From Joostella atrarenae (GTDB lineage: Bacteria > Bacteroidota > Bacteroidia > Flavobacteriales > Flavobacteriaceae): a stretch of 64,000 nt of DNA. Shown in pieces: positions 61,971 through 64,000 of the stretch (the first letter of the stretch is position 1; each line of letters starts with the position of its first letter). A program made the position numbers and the translations under genes. The stretch is from contig NZ_JAETXX010000006.1 of the NCBI RefSeq assembly GCF_021764745.1, forward strand, positions 1 to 64,000, in the 5' to 3' direction. Under the pieces are notes generated by a model. It was not told the origin of the DNA. It made no database searches and was given only the letters and a program-made list of their open reading frames with translations.

Positions 61971-63797
61971 TTATTCGAAAGATTGCATTTCTACTAATTT
62001 CTGATAAACACCTTTTTGGTCTAATAACTCTTGATGTGTTCCTTGTTCTACAATGATTCCCTTTTGCATCACGGCAATGGTATCTGCATTCTGGATTGTA
62101 GAAAGACGGTGAGCGATGACAATAGAGGTTCTATTTTTCATCATATTTTCTAAGGCCGTTTGTACTAGCTTCTCGCTCTCAGTATCGAGTGCAGAAGTGG
62201 CCTCATCTAAAATCATAATTGGAGGGTTTTTAAGTACGGCACGAGCAATAGAAAGACGTTGCTTTTGTCCACCACTTAATTTCCCACCGGCATCACCAAT
62301 ATTAGATTCGAATCCATCAGGGAGTTCTTTTATAAAATCGTAAGCGTTAGCAATTTTAGCAGCCTCTTCAATCTCTTTTTGTGTAGCGTCTGGCTTACCG
62401 ATGCGGATGTTATTGGCAACAGTATCGTTAAAGAGAATAGAATCTTGAGTTACGATTCCCATTAAAGTACGTAAGCTTTTAATAGAGATGTCTTTAATAT
62501 CAGTCCCATCAATTTCTATACTTCCTTTATTAACATCGTAAAAACGAGTTACTAAATTGGCAATCGTACTTTTCCCGCTTCCCGATTGTCCCACTAAAGC
62601 AACTGTTTTACCTTTAGGAATAGCGAGGCTGAAATCTTTTAAGACTAATTCATCTTCGTATTTAAAGGAAATATTTTTGATGTCTATTTCTTTATCGAAG
62701 CTTGTTTTTTCAATAGCATTTGGTGCGTCTATTATGGTGTTCTCTGTTTCAAGAAGTTCTAAAATACGCTCTGCAGCACCGTTTCCTCTTTTTAAACTAT
62801 AACTAGCTTTAGATATTGCTTTGGCTGGTGTTAGGATATTGTAAGCAAGCATAATGTATCCTAAAAAGAAACTAGCCTGCATACTTTGATCGATAAAGAC
62901 AAGATATCCGCCATAAACTAATAAAATAGCTATAACGATAATACCTAATAACTCACTCATTGGAGAAGCTAAATTCTGTCTGTTTAATACCGAATTGGAA
63001 TACTTATAAAAACGTTCGTTAGATTCTGAAAAACGTTTGTTAAAAGAATCTTCCGCAGTAAAAGCTTTTATTACGCGCAGTCCCGACATTGTTTCTTCTA
63101 AGATAGAAAGGAAGAAGCCTTGTTCTTGTTGAACTTTTATAGATTTTTTCTTTAATGACTTTCCGATTTTTGAAATAGCAAAACCTGCAATAGGAATGAA
63201 AACAAAAACGAAAAGAGTTAATTTCATGCTGAAGAAAAACATGAATATTAAAGAAAATAGGATTGTTAAAGGTTCTCTCACAATCATTTCTAATACGGAG
63301 AGGATGGAGTTTCTTACTTCTTCAACATCACCACTTACACGAGAAATAGTGTCTCCTTTTTTCTTTTCAGAATAGAAAGAAAGAGGAAGGGAAACGATCT
63401 TTTTATACATGCTAGATCGAATATCTTTTAAGACCCCATTCCTTAAAAAGGTAATGTAAAACATCGCCATATAATTGGAGAGGTTTTTAAGTAAAAATAA
63501 GGTGATGATTACGGAAACCATGACCATAAGTGCATAAAAGCTTCCTTTTTCACTAATTAAATCTGATAGGAAATAATTAAGGTAATCTTGAGCGAAATCT
63601 TTTATGTGATTTATTCCTTCGAATACAGGTTTTTTAGTAATTAACTTGTTGTCACCAAAAATAACTTGAAGCACAGGAATTAGCGCTACAAAAGACAGTG
63701 TGCTAAATAATGCGTAAAGAATATTAAAAAAGATGTTTAGGTAACCATACTTTTTATATGGCTCAGCAAAACGTAGTATTTTCTTGAAGTAATTCAT
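61971..63797 (-). CDS. MsbA-like ABC exporter half-transporter (permease plus ATPase)
   Basis: 608 residues. Six membrane helices lie at about 20-320. The nucleotide-binding domain covers about 360-600: Walker A ALVGQSGSGKSTIANL (about 399-414), Q-loop GIVTQDSILFND, signature LSGGQKQRLSIARA, Walker B IMILDEATSALDTESE and switch His VIAHRLSTIQNAD. Its architecture fits MsbA/LmrA-type lipid or drug exporters that work as homodimers. MsbA would flip lipid A-core for LPS, which fits lptB and kdsD elsewhere in the window, but substrate cannot be proven from sequence. Confidence 0.92.
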   Translation of the reverse strand: MNYFKKILRFAEPYKKYGYLNIFFNILYALFSTLSFVALIPVLQVIFGDNKLITKKPVFEGINHIKDFAQDYLNYFLSDLISEKGSFYALMVMVSVIITLFLLKNLSNYMAMFYITFLRNGVLKDIRSSMYKKIVSLPLSFYSEKKKGDTISRVSGDVEEVRNSILSVLEMIVREPLTILFSLIFMFFFSMKLTLFVFVFIPIAGFAISKIGKSLKKKSIKVQQEQGFFLSILEETMSGLRVIKAFTAEDSFNKRFSESNERFYKYSNSVLNRQNLASPMSELLGIIVIAILLVYGGYLVFIDQSMQASFFLGYIMLAYNILTPAKAISKASYSLKRGNGAAERILELLETENTIIDAPNAIEKTSFDKEIDIKNISFKYEDELVLKDFSLAIPKGKTVALVGQSGSGKSTIANLVTRFYDVNKGSIEIDGTDIKDISIKSLRTLMGIVTQDSILFNDTVANNIRIGKPDATQKEIEEAAKIANAYDFIKELPDGFESNIGDAGGKLSGGQKQRLSIARAVLKNPPIMILDEATSALDTESEKLVQTALENMMKNRTSIVIAHRLSTIQNADTIAVMQKGIIVEQGTHQELLDQKGVYQKLVEMQSFE

Positions 63798-63868
63798 TTA
63801 ATATTTTTAAATAAAATATTTATTTATGCTAAAATAAAACAGTTGCAAATGTACGTTTTATTATGAAA

Positions 63869-63900
63869 TTAAGCCTGCCTATATTAAAAGGCAGGCTTAA
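63869..63900 (-). terminator. Hairpin, probable terminator of the truncated gene at the right edge
   Basis: A perfect 12-bp stem (63869-63880 with 63889-63900) and an 8-nt loop, 31 bp past the minus-strand stop at 63932, followed by TTTCAT on that strand. The T run is short. Confidence 0.7.
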
Positions 63901-63931
63901 GGAATTTTATAATTATAGATAAAAAATATTA

Positions 63932-64000
63932 TTAACTCAGCTTTAATTCTTCGATAATACGACTTATTTTTTCATCTAGTTTTTCTGTTTCTTCATTATA
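63932..64000 (-). CDS. C-terminal end of an unidentified gene (start outside window)
   Basis: An open minus-strand frame from the window edge to the TAA at 63932-63934 reads YNEETEKLDEKISRIIEELKLS: 22 residues, helical and charged. It is supported by the terminator hairpin just beyond it. Too little is visible to name the protein. Confidence 0.5.
   Translation of the reverse strand, partial: YNEETEKLDEKISRIIEELKLS

Overview
The window is chromosomal DNA of a member of the Flavobacteriaceae (Bacteroidota), probably marine. By eye it is AT-rich. It carries type IX secretion (T9SS) hallmarks: a gliding-motility type B C-terminal sorting domain, a PorP/SprF protein, and an OmpA protein with a beta-propeller. 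Many genes are preceded by the Bacteroidota -7 promoter word TAnnTTTG rather than a sigma70 -10 box, and ribosome binding sites are weak. S23-type four-helix-bundle genes, 2TM-domain proteins next to LytS/LytTR regulators, and lipoproteins with an acidic stretch after the lipobox cysteine point the same way. No rRNA, tRNA, CRISPR array, prophage or intact insertion sequence was found. Most of the window is ordinary housekeeping chromosome.

Layout. 1-4.9 kb: the end of a secreted repeat adhesin, then its PorP/SprF and OmpA partners, closed by a terminator. 5.2-9.1 kb (minus): kdsD, tatC, an AhpD-like gene, lptB and an NlpE/META lipoprotein, an envelope cluster. 9.1-13.4 kb: recQ, a GGCT-like gene, a GNAT and an LD-carboxypeptidase. 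13.5-16.6 kb: a LytS-type histidine kinase fused to a 2TM domain, two free 2TM proteins and a LytTR regulator. 16.6-26.4 kb: a GT39-like glycosyltransferase, guaA, a LysM protein, OsmC, DUF3820, pyrG and yidC. 26.5-32 kb (minus): a GMC oxidoreductase with its small subunit and two fasciclin lipoproteins. 32.3-36 kb: mnmA, a nitronate monooxygenase-like gene and a small minus-strand group. 36.3-36.8 kb: a large 43-bp minisatellite. 36.9-40 kb: envelope proteins of unknown role. 40-48.8 kb (minus): a beta-oxidation regulon (fadD, MarR, then a fadN-fadA-fadE order) with S23-type genes wedged into both junctions. 49.4-55.2 kb: purL, nnrE, an SGNH hydrolase and a GyrI-like protein. 55.3-55.5 kb: a 21-bp repeat array abutting an unrecognised 237-residue gene. 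56.5-64 kb: an endonuclease I-like gene, an rRNA methyltransferase, a BNR/YCF48-like lipoprotein, a zinc-ribbon membrane protein, an ECF sigma factor module, an MsbA-like ABC exporter and the tail of one more gene.

How the genes fit together. TatC can serve at least two proteins encoded here with twin-arginine signals, the LD-carboxypeptidase and the GMC small subunit. The MarR gene is first in the fadNAE-like transcript and is its likely local regulator. The kinase, 2TM and LytTR genes form one signalling operon.

The best candidates for undescribed biology are three: the two non-coding tandem arrays, built on 21-bp and 43-bp periods (two and four helical turns), which appear to share a core motif; the conserved-looking helical protein whose stop codon lies exactly at the edge of one array; and the S23-like genes that occupy both internal junctions of the fatty-acid operon, one of them frameshifted.
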